From assembly GCA_905221605.1 (NCBI GenBank), contig CAJNDS010002284.1:62001-126000 (forward strand): a stretch of 64,000 bases of DNA, written 5' to 3'. Every line of letters begins with the position of its first letter. The first letter of the stretch is position 1. Source of the DNA: Symbiodinium natans (Eukaryota; Sar; Dinophyceae; Suessiales; Symbiodiniaceae). This document shows positions 1-10,899 of the stretch, piece by piece. Under the pieces are notes generated by a model that did no database searches, was not told the DNA's origin, and worked only from the letters and a program-made list of their open reading frames with translations. Made by a program: the position numbers and the translations under genes.

Positions 1-720
1 GGCCGTGTGGCTCAGGAGCAGGTCCTCCCTGTCGCTCTTGAAGACGATGTCCGGATGCATCTCCAGATTCTTTCGCAAGGAGGTGGTGCCGCAGCGATCA
101 ACCCCCACAATGGCGAAATCGATGTCAAAGGCATCCCAACGCAGAACCTCGTCGCCGTCCACGACGTCGCGGAAAGTCGCGTTTCCCAGCATCCGTTCTG
201 GCCTGGCTCCCATGAAGACGCGCGTGAACTCGGGATAGATGGTGCGGATGACCTGATCCGCGTCGCAAACAGCCGGAGTGCAAACGCTGAGTCGCAGATT
301 TTCTGGCAGACTCTCACGCGCGTAGATCGCCGAAATGCGGAACGCGGAGGCAAGGCGCTGAACAAGAGAGGACTTGGCGCTGCCCCTTGCCAGGTCGTAG
401 AGCTTCCGAAGATCAAGGACCAGGTCCCAGTAGCGACCTCCCTGGATGGAGCAACCCGTGATCGCCTCTTCTGCTTCCGCGAAGAGCAAGCCGACCCAAG
501 CCTCCTCATATTGCGAGACTTTGTCTGCATCGATGCCGCGACTCCTCAGGAGTTGCTTCCAGTGCCAGTCTGGGCGATGCGAAATGGGCGTGTAGAGGAG
601 AGGGTTCAGGGAGATGGCTTTAAAGCCCCTCTTCCCCTGCTCGTATTCGACCGAGCACGTCTCATCGGCTGCCACCCGCAGTGCCGGCACGGCGCACAGC
701 GCAAGGAAGGCGCCATACAT
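1..720 (-). CDS. Secreted sulfotransferase-like protein, N-terminal part (runs off left edge)
   Basis: An uninterrupted 240-codon frame begins at the ATG complementary to 718-720 and is still open at base 1, so the C-terminal part lies outside the window. Residues 1-18 (MYGAFLALCAVPALRVAA) look like a signal peptide. At about residues 202-220 there is AIVGVDRCGTTSL followed by HPDI. This resembles the 5'-phosphosulfate-binding loop of PAPS-dependent sulfotransferases, whose usual form is IIGxxRxGTTSLxxxLxxHP. If the assignment is right, the protein transfers sulfate from PAPS to a sugar or protein in the secretory pathway. The ~200 residues before the loop (Cys-containing, with SVCTPAVCDADQV near residue 170) are not part of the catalytic fold I know. 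The 3'-PAP-binding region is not visible. Another nucleotide-binding protein is possible but less likely. Confidence 0.72.
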   Translation of the reverse strand, partial: MYGAFLALCAVPALRVAADETCSVEYEQGKRGFKAISLNPLLYTPISHRPDWHWKQLLRSRGIDADKVSQYEEAWVGLLFAEAEEAITGCSIQGGRYWDLVLDLRKLYDLARGSAKSSLVQRLASAFRISAIYARESLPENLRLSVCTPAVCDADQVIRTIYPEFTRVFMGARPERMLGNATFRDVVDGDEVLRWDAFDIDFAIVGVDRCGTTSLRKNLEMHPDIVFKSDREDLLLSHTA

Positions 721-1950
721 TCGGAGGCTCCGTGAGCGGCATAGGGGGGATTTCCCAGAGGGGGTTTAGGGCTTCGGGTTCGGTTTCTTTGGCGTCATAC
801 TTGGGGCACCCCTAGTTTGGGAAATAACATGCCAGGCAGGTGAAGTGATGCCATGTCAACTGCCCAAGCATGGGATGGCAAGAGCACATGCAGCAGCCGG
901 GGTAGGCTTACGGCTTAACGACTCAAGGTGCTTAGGATGCAGGTTAGGGTTTAGGGTTTAGGGTACTTAATGCCAAATAGCTGCTTAGCTTTTATTCGAT
1001 TATACAGGCTCACTTCGGCTTCGCGGCGATCGGAGACGAAAAGTCGCAACTCTCGGCCATCACACAACAAGGCGCACCTCCCCCCAAGCTCTCCCAAGAC
1101 AGGCTTTAGGAAAAGGGGTTTCCTGGAGCAATTGAAGCCTGAATTCCTTTGGCACGAGAACCAAGAAAGTCCGGGAGCCCTGCGGCGCTCGGCCGGGCCT
1201 GAGCATGGCCTGGCCCAGTCGGGGAGAGCATCCCCCCCAAAGAAACAGGTGCTGAGAAAAAATCGAGACGAAGAAAATCTCAAAAAAGGGAGCATTCCCC
1301 CCCAAAAAAAGAAGGACAGTTTCGAGAAAACATCTCAAAAAAGGGAGGGAGGGGGGCGGACCCAAGCGAGGCCTGAAAGGCTACGTGAAACCCGAGAGGA
1401 GTTGTTCGGATAAAAGTCCTCGAAGCCTGAAGCACCTCAAGGCTATACAAGGAACAACCGGCGGGCCAAACTGCGACCAAAGTGTTGCAGCTGCACGTGC
1501 TGCCACACTGAGCACCAGCCCTTTTCTCCGTGGCAAGCGTCCTCGACCTGGCGCGTGCTGCCCCCTCGGCTGCACCGGGCTAACCCGAGCTTTGGGTGAG
1601 GCATCGGGGGGCGCAGAAAGCCCTGAAGCCCTGAACTCCCTTAACTTCCTAAACGAGGCTAAGTCCCTCTAAAGGCTAAGGGCTGTCGGACCCCCAAAAA
1701 AGGACTGTGGGCTCAGGAGGCTGCAAGGTCCAGGAGCGCCGAGGTGTCCAAATGTCCGACGTACCTTCTCAGGTCTCAAGGCTCATTGGGATACTAACTT
1801 TAGGGTACTATAATCCCTATTTTAAGGACTGCTAGTATGGGGGGGAACCGGCGCGAACAGAGGGACGACCAGGGCAAGCACACATCGAGTCTCCCCCAAA
1901 TTGTATTTGAAGCAGCAAGCTGCAATGAAGCTCTCTCAATCCCAATCCCC
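721..1950. other. Spacer upstream of the sulfotransferase gene
   Basis: No coding exon could be supported here. It holds short degenerate telomere-like heptamers (about 943-963), a fragment of the dispersed GGGTACC/TTTCC repeat family near 798-832, and purine-rich stretches at 1255-1355. It would contain the promoter and 5' untranslated region of the minus-strand gene that starts at 720 and the 3' end of the GT90-type gene to the right. Confidence 0.4.
798..832. repeat. Fragment of dispersed GGGGTACC/TTTCCGAAAT repeat family
   Basis: The segment contains ggcacccctagtttgggaaa. This is close to the cacccctaatttcggaaac core seen at 38130-38155 and 23195-23215. It is probably a short relic of the intron-resident repeat family described in the findings. 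Confidence 0.4.
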
Positions 1951-1956
1951 ACCTGC

Positions 1957-2576
1957 GGATGACCCGGTCCAGGTAGAAGAGCACCTTCTCTCTCTCTCTT
2001 TTTCTCTCTGTGTCTGGCGATTGGTGACAAGGGCTTCAGGATTGCTCCGAGGGCCCAAAACTAGGGCTTGGGCCTAGTGAAATTTCGTTGCGAAACAACC
2101 CGTCCTATCTTAGGCACTCGAAGAATAGTGCCTTGGCAGTTTGCCCCAACCCTGGATTTCTTGGGTTGCTCCTGCTGTTTTGCGCGTGCCACGCCCGGCT
2201 CGAAACTCCCCCCCCCCACCCGCCCACAAAGCCCCTGAACAAGAATGCCACTAAAGCCCCACAACTTCAAAGCTCCCCACCCCTACAGAAGCATTGTAAA
2301 CCCTAAAGCTTCCCCCCCTCCCTATCATACTTACTATGTGCATTAAAAAGATGTGTGTGCATATATATATATATATATATATAGTTATATATTTTTTGTA
2401 TGTACATAGAATATTATGCAATACAATACATTCTCATACAGTATACCACATTTAATAAAATATAGTACAATCGGAATTATCATAAATAATGTAATGTATG
2501 CAAAATGTATGTACAAATATCCACAAATAAAAAAACTCAGATAAACAAATAAATAAGAAATAAATAAATAAATAAA

Positions 2577-2608
<32 letters not shown>

Positions 2609-5385
2609 GATGATCCTTGTCATCCAGGGTGCCCAGTCGTAGCTCAAGAACTTTCTGGCCCAGCGCTCGCTCGCTTCCGCGAGCATCCTGGCCACATCCT
2701 CATGCTCGTACCTCCCGCGCGCAGTCTCAACCGTTGCTTTGATGGGGGGAAGTTACGGATCTTAAGGGCGACGACGGCCTATTGGGACTTGTATAGGGGG
2801 TTCATGGCGCTCCCTCTCTCAAAAACAAGCGCATCCAAGCTGCAGGTACTTCAGCTTGTCCACCAGGTCCACTAAGTCATAGCCTCTGTTTTGTGTGCAT
2901 TTGCCCTTTCAGAGGGCCAGAAAGCATGCATCTTATCATTGTGTGTCCCTTTGACATGGTCTACAGATCCAACGCTGTTTTAAAGTCTGCAAGGAGCCTC
3001 CGACCCTCATGACCCTCAAACCCAACCCATGAAAAGCTATAAACCCTTCAGCCCAGGCCTTGTAACCCCACCCCGCCCCCCCCCCCCCCCCCCCCAAAAA
3101 AAAAAAAAAAAAAGGAAAACAAGAATAAGAAGAAACATAGTAGGTGAAGTGGCGGATGGGTATGTAGTGCTCGGTCGGTACCAGGGCAGCGGGCCCTCCA
3201 ACCTCGCCCACCAGCCAGGAGACCCATGGGCTGTCTTGAACCAGAACAACCTGGGAGTCTGAAGAAGGCATTCTCCAAAGAGATCTATGGGGCCTGGAGG
3301 GCTCATAGGGTTTTCTTGGGCTGTAGGGGTTCAGGCAGAGCCCTCAACACGGGACACCTCGGGCAAAAGCATTTTGCAAGCACCAAGCGGCGCAGCCCGC
3401 AAGCATCTGCCAATAGACGCGGTCGCCGCTTCCGGTCCCGTCGATGTTGATTGCAAAGGCATGCTCGGCCTGAGCCAGCTGGCTCGAAAACCCGTCGGTG
3501 AGGTCGGATTCCACGCAGTAGTCCCAGAGCCTCGGGAAAAGTGTGAGAAGACCCTGGCTCAGTAACTTGTGACGATGTGATCTTGTGCCCGTCTTTTCGG
3601 GTCATTGGGGGGGGTTAAATGACGACATCTTCGGGCAGGAGGGCGGCTGGAAAAAGGCAGGAAGTGGGCGGGTGGGTGGGGGGCGGGGGGTGGGGGTGGG
3701 TGCTGAATCAGGGGGGAAAGGTGGAGGGCATACGCGTAAACGGATTTGTGAGCACCTGGGTGTGGGGTTGGGCGGGGGGGGTGTTGTCTCACGCAATACA
3801 CCAACCGCATCCACTCAGATGGATTTGTGACCACCTCGGCGGTGGGTGGGGGTTTGGGGAGGGGGTAATAACGACGTTGTTTCACGCAATGCACCACAAC
3901 CGCATCCACTCAGACGGATTGGTCACCTACCGAAGCAGAGCCCCCATTCCCAAACAGTTACTCCCACCCCAGACCTTACGTGTGCGGTCCGCCCCGCATG
4001 CAGGACGTGGCAGGTGTAAAAACTTTCGAACACCTCATCCTGCGGCCTTGCTATGCTTTGACCTGTCAGTTTATTTCCGGCAAGTGGCCCAGAGTGTGGC
4101 GGACGAGACCGTGACAGCCCCAAACCCCCTGAAGCGGACGAGACCGTGACAGCACAAAACCCCTGAAAGCAGACGAGACCGTGACAGCCCAAAACCCCTG
4201 GAAGCAGACGAGAGCGTGACAGCCCAAAACCCCTAGAAGCGCACGAGACGGTGACAGCCCCAAACCCCGCCTAGAAGCGGACGAGACCGTGACAGCACAA
4301 AACCCCTAGAAGTGGACGAGACCCTGACAGCCCAAAACCCCTATAGGATCGGACGAGACCGTGACAGCCCAAAACCCCTAGAAGCGGACGAGACCGTGAC
4401 AGCCCAAAACCTCTTGATTCGGACGAGACTGTGACAGTGCGCGGTCACAAGTGACCCGCGAGGGCGGACACAAGTCACCCAGCTGAGGAGGTCGCAGGTG
4501 ACCAGTATGCCCTCTCAGTCGGCTGCCTCTACTTCCTTCATACCGGAAAGCGGTCGAAACACAAAAATAGAAATGGGAGCAGACTGAACCGGGAAGCTCA
4601 TCGTCCATGAGCTGCGACTTCCCAGACAACCGCGCGTTGATGATCCTCAGCTTCTCTTTGGTTCCTGGGGGGGGGGGGCGGGGGGGCTGGCGCGTAACAA
4701 CGCTTTCAACATGCCTAGCATCGTCAAACCCGAGAAACGAGGACCATAGCTTAATCAAGGCCTTCTCGTGTGCAGGCTCTGCCCTCATTTTCAACAGTCA
4801 ACCTCCTCCCCCAAAAAAAAACTGGTAGGTTGCAGCCTCGGAGCTCTGGAAAAAGCTGCGAGAGCCGGAGCAAACGGCCCCGGGGCATCGACAGCCAGTT
4901 CGACGCGGACCAGGGCGTCCAGCAGTCGAAGGACTCCAAGCAGTCGCCCCAAGCCTGAGGAAGGAAAAGGCAGGGAGAGAGTTTGGGGATGCCTTTGCTC
5001 TTCCTTCTCAAGAACCCAAAAGGGGCGGGGGGGGGAGGGGCTCTTTGATCTAAAGCTAAAGCCAACGGGCTCTTCTCGCGAGTTGAGTCAAAACCCCCCC
5101 AAAACCCCCAACGAAAGAACCCTTGAGCCGATCTCTCCGAAGCCTGCAGGCCGTCGCTGACGCGGCTCGGCTCGCACCCCATGAGGCAGTTGGAGTTCGT
5201 GCCGCGCCAGAAGAGTTTCCTGGCTCCAAGCTTCCCCCCCCCCTTCCTTGTGTGGGTTCTGTTTCTTCCCATGCATACGACAGCTCCAGCAAACACTCCC
5301 TGATGCTGGCCTCGGGCGCTCCTCCCAGGGCCGCTCCGCGCCGTGTCGCTGCACCTCGGGTCGCTTCTTCTATGAGAGCTCTCAG
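1957..5385 (-). CDS. CAP10/GT90-family glycosyltransferase, multi-exon
   Basis: Reading right to left, recognisable exons are: about 5222-5130 (KLFWRGTNSN...CEPSRVSDG), 4955-4840 (NWLSMPRGRLLRLSQLFPEL), 3540-3391 (AFAINIDGTGSGDRVYW), 3262-3140 (VVLVQDSPWVSWLV and EHYIPIRHF), 2877-2835 (DLVDLVDKLKYLQ) and 2725-2640 (DVARMLAEASERWARKFLS). A possible last exon is 2010-1957 (EKVLFYLDRVIRR). In this order they reproduce the CAP10 (lipopolysaccharide-modifying/KDELC-POGLUT type, GT90) pattern: 'K.fWRG', 'R.rL..ls...Pel', 'y.inlDG.g...R.yw.ml.g', 'v....Spw..W....l.P..HYipv..dl.Dl..k' and a terminal helix. Family members transfer glucose or xylose, usually in the ER or Golgi. The 5' end is not defined. 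A frame at 5385-5270 (ECLLELSYAWEE) and one at 4790-4690 (ALIKLWSSFLGFDDARH) may be further exons. Introns carry a 35-bp minisatellite and AT-rich DNA. Confidence 0.7.
2355..2610. repeat. AT-rich microsatellite-like tract
   Basis: The tract consists of TATATA runs, TGTATGTACAT-type words and (AAAT/AATA)n, in sharp contrast to the GC-rich surroundings. It lies just downstream (minus strand) of the GT90 exon at 2725-2640, so it is probably intronic. An open frame runs into it only because TA-dinucleotides rarely form stops in that phase. Confidence 0.7.
3715..3930. repeat. Two imperfect copies of a ~95-bp G-rich repeat
   Basis: The words 'ggatttgtgagcacct', 'cacgcaata', 'caccaaccgcatccactcag' and 'atggatttgtgaccacct' recur about 90-100 bp apart, with a final copy ending near 3930 (cgcatccactcagacggatt). 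G-rich linkers of variable length separate the copies. The array is intronic within the GT90-type gene. Confidence 0.55.
4098..4440. repeat. 35-bp minisatellite, about 10 copies
   Basis: A unit of about 35 bp with core gcggacgagaccgtgacagc followed by ccaaaacccctagaa repeats from 4098 to 4440. Starts are near 4098, 4133, 4168, 4203, 4238, 4276, 4311, 4348, 4383 and 4417. Single-base changes and 2-3 bp insertions distinguish copies. The CCAAAACCCCTA part resembles the telomere-like heptamer, so the array may have grown from such a seed. It lies in an intron of the GT90-type gene. Confidence 0.85.
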
Positions 5386-6000
5386 AAGAAGAAAAAAGGG
5401 CGACGGAGGGAGGGAGGAGGGGGGGAAGGGCCTGGCACCTGGCGAACTCCAAGAAACTCCCAAACAAACTCCCAAGGCGCCGCGATGGTCTGCTTGCGGG
5501 CCTGGCTGGTGGACTTCCTTTCCCTATGCTCTCAGGCTACGATGGCACTAGGGGGGGGGGTTCTAGTGTTTTGCAGGCCTTTGTGGACCTGCACGCCAGC
5601 AGCAAACTACAACATTCAGGCTCTCTCTGCTTTGGTCGTTTGGGAGCAGAGGTGAAGAATGTAAGCGGTTTGGAGGGCAATGTAGGGCTCACATGGTCCG
5701 CAAGGCCAGGATGCTCTGAGATAGCTTCTGCTAGCCTAAGATGACATCAGGAACTGAAGAACGCAAAAACACTGAGTGCTCAAGATCCCCACAAAGGAGC
5801 TCCGCATGGTGCAAAAACAGGGCGAGTTTAGAGGCTTTTGGGCATCCGTAAGCTGAGTAGAACGAGAAGTCTTGAGATCGGCCTGGCCAGGGGAGAGCTG
5901 CCACTCCATTGGCAGCAGAACATAGTGGCTCCTGTTCAACAGGGTTTGGCTGGTGCAGCAGACTGCAAGGCCCAGTTTGAGGAGCTTTCAGCGCAGCGTC

Positions 6001-6021
6001 ACAGAAAGAGAGAGAGGGAGG

Positions 6022-6064
<43 letters not shown>

Positions 6065-6199
6065 GGGGAGAGAGGGAGGGAGAGAGAGAAAGAGAGAGAG
6101 AGAGAGGGAGAGGGGGAGAGAGGGAGGGAGGGAGAGAGGGAGAGAGGGAGAGAGGGAGAGAGAGGGAGGGAGGGGAGAGAGAGAGAGAGAGAGAGAGAA
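6001..6199. repeat. GA/GGGA microsatellite
   Basis: About 200 bp of (GA)n interspersed with GGGAG steps form a purine tract. Arg/Glu-rich and Ser/Leu-rich open frames across it are low-complexity artefacts. Confidence 0.9.
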
Positions 6200-6356
6200 A
6201 CTGCCTCATGCCCCTTCCCCACTCTCAGCCTCACAGATTTCTCAGCCTCGCGGGGCCCCCAGAAAGCAGCTCTGAACCCCAAAGCTGATCCCCAAGCCCT
6301 GAACGCAACGCAAATCCCTGGCCCAAACCCCACGCCGGCACTCGCCCTTTTCGCCA

Positions 6357-6446
6357 AAACCCTAAACCCTAGACCCTAAACCCCAAACCCCAAACCCTAA
6401 ACCCCTAAACCCTACACCCTAAACCCTAAACCCTAAACCCTAACCC
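6357..6446. repeat. Degenerate CCCTAAA array
   Basis: Around a dozen telomere-type heptamers, several imperfect (CCCCAAA, CCCTACA, CCCCTAAA), lie between the GT90-type gene and the gene to its right. Confidence 0.85.
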
Positions 6447-6594
6447 CCCGTGTTTGTATCCTCGGCTCCCTGGGCCGATGCCGGGCGAAAACGGGCACCG
6501 AGGCGTTGGCGCGATTCCTGAGACCATGGGGCGGACTCAAGCATGAGACTTCCTGTGGTTCGTAGGGAATGGGGGGGGAATGAGGTACCCTAGA

Positions 6595-6652
6595 TATGAT
6601 CCCTTAAAGGCATATATAGGGGCCTAATTCCCTCATTCCCTGCTAACCAACA
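6595..6652. repeat. Dispersed repeat, type 2 (copy 1)
   Basis: This copy reads tataggggcctaattccctc followed by attccctgctaa. A near-identical run occurs at 28505-28545. I see no coding frame here. Confidence 0.6.
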
Positions 6653-7029
6653 GTTCGGAGAGGGTGCTCAGGGTTCTGGTGCTGGGAATTTTGCCAAACT
6701 TAGGGGGCTCTTAGGATTTGGGATTGGGGGGGGGGTCAGGTCAGGGGATTGGGGGTGTTGCGGGGTTCGATCTGTTGGCTTCAGGAGTCGAGAGTTGCTA
6801 GGTCTTCGGGGACGATCGAGAAAGATGCTCTTTGGGCTCCGGGGCTTGATTGGGATTTAGCCTTTTTGGTCAATGCTTTTTCGGGTCCAGGGCTAGTCAA
6901 GGTAAGGGGATCGTTTGGTAACCAAGCGCTTAGGCTTCGAATGGAGACGCTCTTGGCTTTCTAAGCAACTAACAACAGAGCGAAGCAGTAGGGTTTAGGG
7001 CTTAGGGTTTAGTAGGGGTTCAGGGGGGT

Positions 7030-10000
7030 GCTCTGGCCCCCCCCCCATGTCTCGCGGCCACGCTTCGTGTTGGTTGGACTCACGAGGAGATCCACGTCGG
7101 GCCTCTGGAAGCGAGGCATGCTTCTGTTGCTTTTGGGCGAGATCTCAGCGCTTGTAACGTCTTCGTCTGAAGCCCCTAAGGAAGAGGCCCCAGCTCCTCT
7201 CCCATGACTACGAAACCCGAAGAAGCCCTCCAAGACCCCTGTAAAGGAAACCCACCCGAGAAAGTCCAAGCAGCAAGGGCCGCAGCCTTCCCACGATGGA
7301 CAGCGCGCTCACCAAGGCAAGGACGTAGGAGCAGTCGAAGATCGGTGCCTTTCTCAGAAGGGCGTTTTCCCCTTTAAACAGGGTCCTGATTGGTTTTAGC
7401 AAGGTCATCAGGGGGTTACCTTTTTTTCAGGGTGCTTAGGATTGTCAACCCTAAACCAGTTCGCGCAGTTCTCCACCGAAACACAGGGGAAAGGATGCAT
7501 TTCTTCTGGGAGACGCCAAGTCGCGGGGCAGCATTCCTGGCGGTCGTTCAGGGTGATCTCGTGCCCGCCTGGGAGCTTCTTGGCTTCAAAACACGTCTTG
7601 CGCCCAAGTGAAGAGGCTCTGAACCCCAGCCCTGCAGCCTTCAAGTCGCCAACCCCCCCCCCCCCCCGAAGCCTAACCCGCCTAACATTCTAAGGAATTA
7701 AGGTCACTGCCCCAGAAAAAAGAAGCACATGCGGGGCGTGAAGGGTTTTTTGGAATCCTGCAGGGCCCACATGCAGAGCCCACATGCGGGGCCTGAAGGG
7801 TTTTTTGGAATCCTTCAGGGCCCACGTGCGGGGCCCCCTCGCATTGATGAGGTTTAGAAGTGAGCCTAACCCGCCTAACGCCGATTCTAAGAAATGAAGG
7901 TCTCTGCCGCGCATCCCAGCAAAAAGAAGGTGGCCATCTGGCTTCCTGAGCCCCCCTTCACCTGGGGCGCGCCTCGCACGGAGAGCAGGCAGGGCCGGAG
8001 GCCATCGGGCTGCGCGTCCTGAAACTCCTGCAGCTCCTGTTGAGGGCACCCTCTGACCCAAGTCAGGCTGTGGCAAAACCGTGTTGCCGGGTTTTGGTAG
8101 CTCCTTTCTGACCCAATCTGGGCCGTAACAATCGTATTGGTGGGTCTTGGTGGCTTTTTCTGAGCCAGTGAAGCACCGAACGCTGATTCCTCAAACCCTG
8201 AACCTGAACAACCTTGGCTCCGTGGGAACGTCGGTTGGGGTCTTGGGTTTCATGACTCTGCGAGGAGCGCTCCCGATGTTTCGAGCAAACAGGCAATTCT
8301 TGACACTTTGAACATCTTGGAACCCTAAACTCTTCTTGGCATCTCTGATTTTTCTTGATCATCATGCGCTTCGAGGAATCTCTACGCGAAACTTTTTCTG
8401 CCGGCAGCTCTGTTCGGAGGTGTTTCTGTGTTGTTCAAGTTTCCATTTAAACGAGGATTCTAAGAGAGGTACCGGAACGGAGGAACCCCACATTCTTGCT
8501 TTGCCGAACCAATCCCAAATAAAGCGAAGGGGGGACGGGCTCCGGGCCCTTAAACGAAGTTCTTGGGAGGTGTGCTTGAAACGGAGGCGACGACTGGGGG
8601 GAGGGGGGCGGGTGGGCCTTTGAAATGTGGGAGTGCAGCCCTTTGATCCTTTTTGCTCATGAGGGCCCAAGCATCCTTGGTGGTCCAGCGCCTGTTCTCG
8701 AGCGGGGCAAACTCCCGGTCCAGCTCCACTTGCCTTACGAGCTCGCACAAGGTGCTTTTGGTCAAAGGGCTCCATTGTAAAAGGCCACCTCCATCCTGTA
8801 ACTTTCTTTTCTTTGGGGGACGGGGGTCGCAGGAATCGTGAAGGGGGTGGTGAGGAATGTGGGTTCTAGGATGCCGTGGGGTTGTGGCCCGTTGCATCGC
8901 AACTTGCAAATGGCAGCCCAGTTGCATCCACGCTTCCTCGGTGTCCTGAGCCAGCAGCCGCCGCAAGACAGGCTGGCAGCATCTTGGAGTTAGGACAAAA
9001 GGGGGGCATGTGTAGTGCAATCGGGGGTCTTGTCTGGTGCTTTGAGAAGGTTTTTGTTCAGATGTGCTCCAGCTCTTGCTTTCGCTTGCTTCAGAGGAAA
9101 CTCCTAGCTCTAAGTCGTTCTGAGAGTGCAAGAGACACAAGGGTGTTCTGAGTGCCCACCCCGAGCCGCTGGACGAAGGGGTTGTGCACCGGCTCGCTAG
9201 GATCCAGCTCGAAGTAGCGCCAGCAGGCATAGGCTGCATCGCCCGGGACCACGCAGCAAAACTCGCGCAGCAGCACTGGGGAGTCGTGCAGCGCCTCGGT
9301 TTTGTGGTCAGAGGATTCACAGGATCCTCAACCCTGCCTTCTCGCGACTTCGGTGCAAAAGGGGCACTCGGAAGCCCTAAACCGTGGACTCGTGGACCAT
9401 GGCTTACAAAAGCAAGATCCCCACAAAACACCGCACTTAAAGCAGGAAGAAGCAGATGGCCCCCCAAGGCACATCCAGGATGGCGGTGCCGACCTGGTCG
9501 GAGGACGCGGCCACCGAGGCCAAGATGTGATCCCAGTCGCCTTCTGATCGCTTTGCTGCAGGGGCTTCTTTTGGGAGGATTCTTTTTCCAGGGATTTTGT
9601 TTCGGGTTCCGGCGTGTTCCTCGGGGTCTCGTGGGGGAAACGCAGGGAGAGTGAAAGGAGGGGGGTAGGGTGCGGGTCGTTTAGGCCTGGTTGGAGGCTT
9701 CTTGAAGGCTTTCAGGCTGATGGTCTTTCATTTTGTCTTTTCAGGGTTTTGGCTTAGGGTTTACAGGGTTTATAGGCTTCTGGCGCAAAGGCTCCTTCGG
9801 GTTTGTTTACAGGGGCTTAATAGGGCATTTATAAATTTATAAGGGGCTTAGGGCATGCTTGGGGATTTGCACCGAAACACACAGGCTTGCCCAACAAGGA
9901 CTCGGCCGCAGGGGTCTTCCAGTGGCGTCTCGCAGCAGAAGTCCCAGGAGAAGAAGCCGCCGAGGGCCCCGAAGCAGTCAACTCCCGACCTAGGTCCTGA

Positions 10001-10700
10001 GATTAATTCTCAGGGGCGGCGAAGATATCCGAAGCAAAAGCACAAACGTGGCACCCCTCAATTTTTTGGGTACACCTGGGTACGCTGCACCCTACGGCAT
10101 AGGGCTTGAAGGGGGACATTTTGGGTATAACGCTTAAAACCAACTTAGGTTGGGGAAAGAGTGGGGCCCAGTGGCAGGGGGTCGCCGCAGCATTCCTCAT
10201 AAGTCAGGTTGATGCCGAGGAAGTTGCCGTAGGGGTAGAAGCAGATGTCGTTTCCACCCATCGAGAAACGCCAGGGCCATCATGCAGTTCAATACTTGAG
10301 GACTGTGCCTATCATATGTCTTGCACCTGCCCCTTTTGTCCGCGATACCTGGGCTCTTACACCCATGCTCGTGGAGGATTTCCGGATGGTGATGGTTTAC
10401 CTACCTCAAAAGGGGGGGGGGGATTTTGGGGGGATCGAGCTTCTGAGTGCTGTACTTTGAAGAAGCCTGCGGCGTGACGTTCATTGTATGGTGCAATTGC
10501 ATTGCGCACCCCAGCCCCCGCCCCTTCCCCTCCCAACATGCCACGCTTCAACGTCCACGAGACACTTGGACCTTCCACCAGCACTCCCCAGAAGCTGTCC
10601 CAAACCGGAAGCCCGTCAACGTGCAAGTTAAAGACACCATCCTTGGCTCTTGCTCCCACTTGGTTGTCTGAGCGCCTGTCAGAGGCCCCTCTCATCTCTT
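7030..10700 (-). CDS. Unrecognised Cys-rich, probably secreted or membrane protein, multi-exon
   Basis: Consecutive coding-like segments on the minus strand, right to left, are: 10680-10555 (FNLHVDGLPVWDSFWGVL), 10255-10160 (GNDICFYPYGNFLGINLTYE then ECCGD), 9990-9875 (DCFGALGGFFSWDFCCE), 9545-9440 (EGDWDHILASVAASSDQVG), 9300-9150 (REFCCVVPGDAAYACWRYFE), 8985-8880 (LRRLLAQDTEEAWMQLGCHL), 8780-8650 (LCELVRQVELDREFAPLEN), 8060-7970 (QQELQEFQDAQPDGLRPCLL), 7600-7450 (ITLNDRQECCPATWR) and 7390-7270 (CSYVLALVSALSIVGRL, a possible membrane segment). The last candidate is 7170-7035. I do not recognise the family. The paired 'CF...(T/S)(Y/W)(E/D)xCC' motif is the clearest mark. The segments are joined only by strand, order and spacing. 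Neither start nor stop is fixed and it could be two genes. Confidence 0.45.
7736..7840. repeat. Two copies of a ~55-bp direct repeat
   Basis: The pattern 'acatgcggggc.tgaagggt' plus 'tttttggaatcc.' and 'cagggcccac' occurs twice in tandem. It is intronic in the Cys-rich gene. Confidence 0.7.
8050..8165. repeat. Two diverged copies of a ~67-bp tandem repeat
   Basis: The word 'ctgacccaa.tc.ggc.gt' followed by 'ttg.tggg.tttggt.gct' recurs at about 8052 and 8119, with several substitutions between copies. Confidence 0.5.
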
Positions 10701-10899
10701 CAAACGTTGCGAGGCGAGGCTCTTAGTAAGACGACACTCTCTGCAAACCCGCTGTTTGCATGTCTCTGAGAAGCCTCAACGCATCTAAAAAAATGAGAAG
10801 TGGCTTGAAGAACCACAACAGATACGAGGATAGCGAGCCCGACATGACTGTGGAGTTCAAAAGGATTCGCTATGCCGATCCTTCCTTGCCTCAACTTTG

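Noticed and set aside
5838-6288. Arg/Glu-rich and Ser/Leu-Pro-rich open frames
   Set aside because: They translate a GA/GGGA microsatellite; both strands are open and neither has flanking coding signal.
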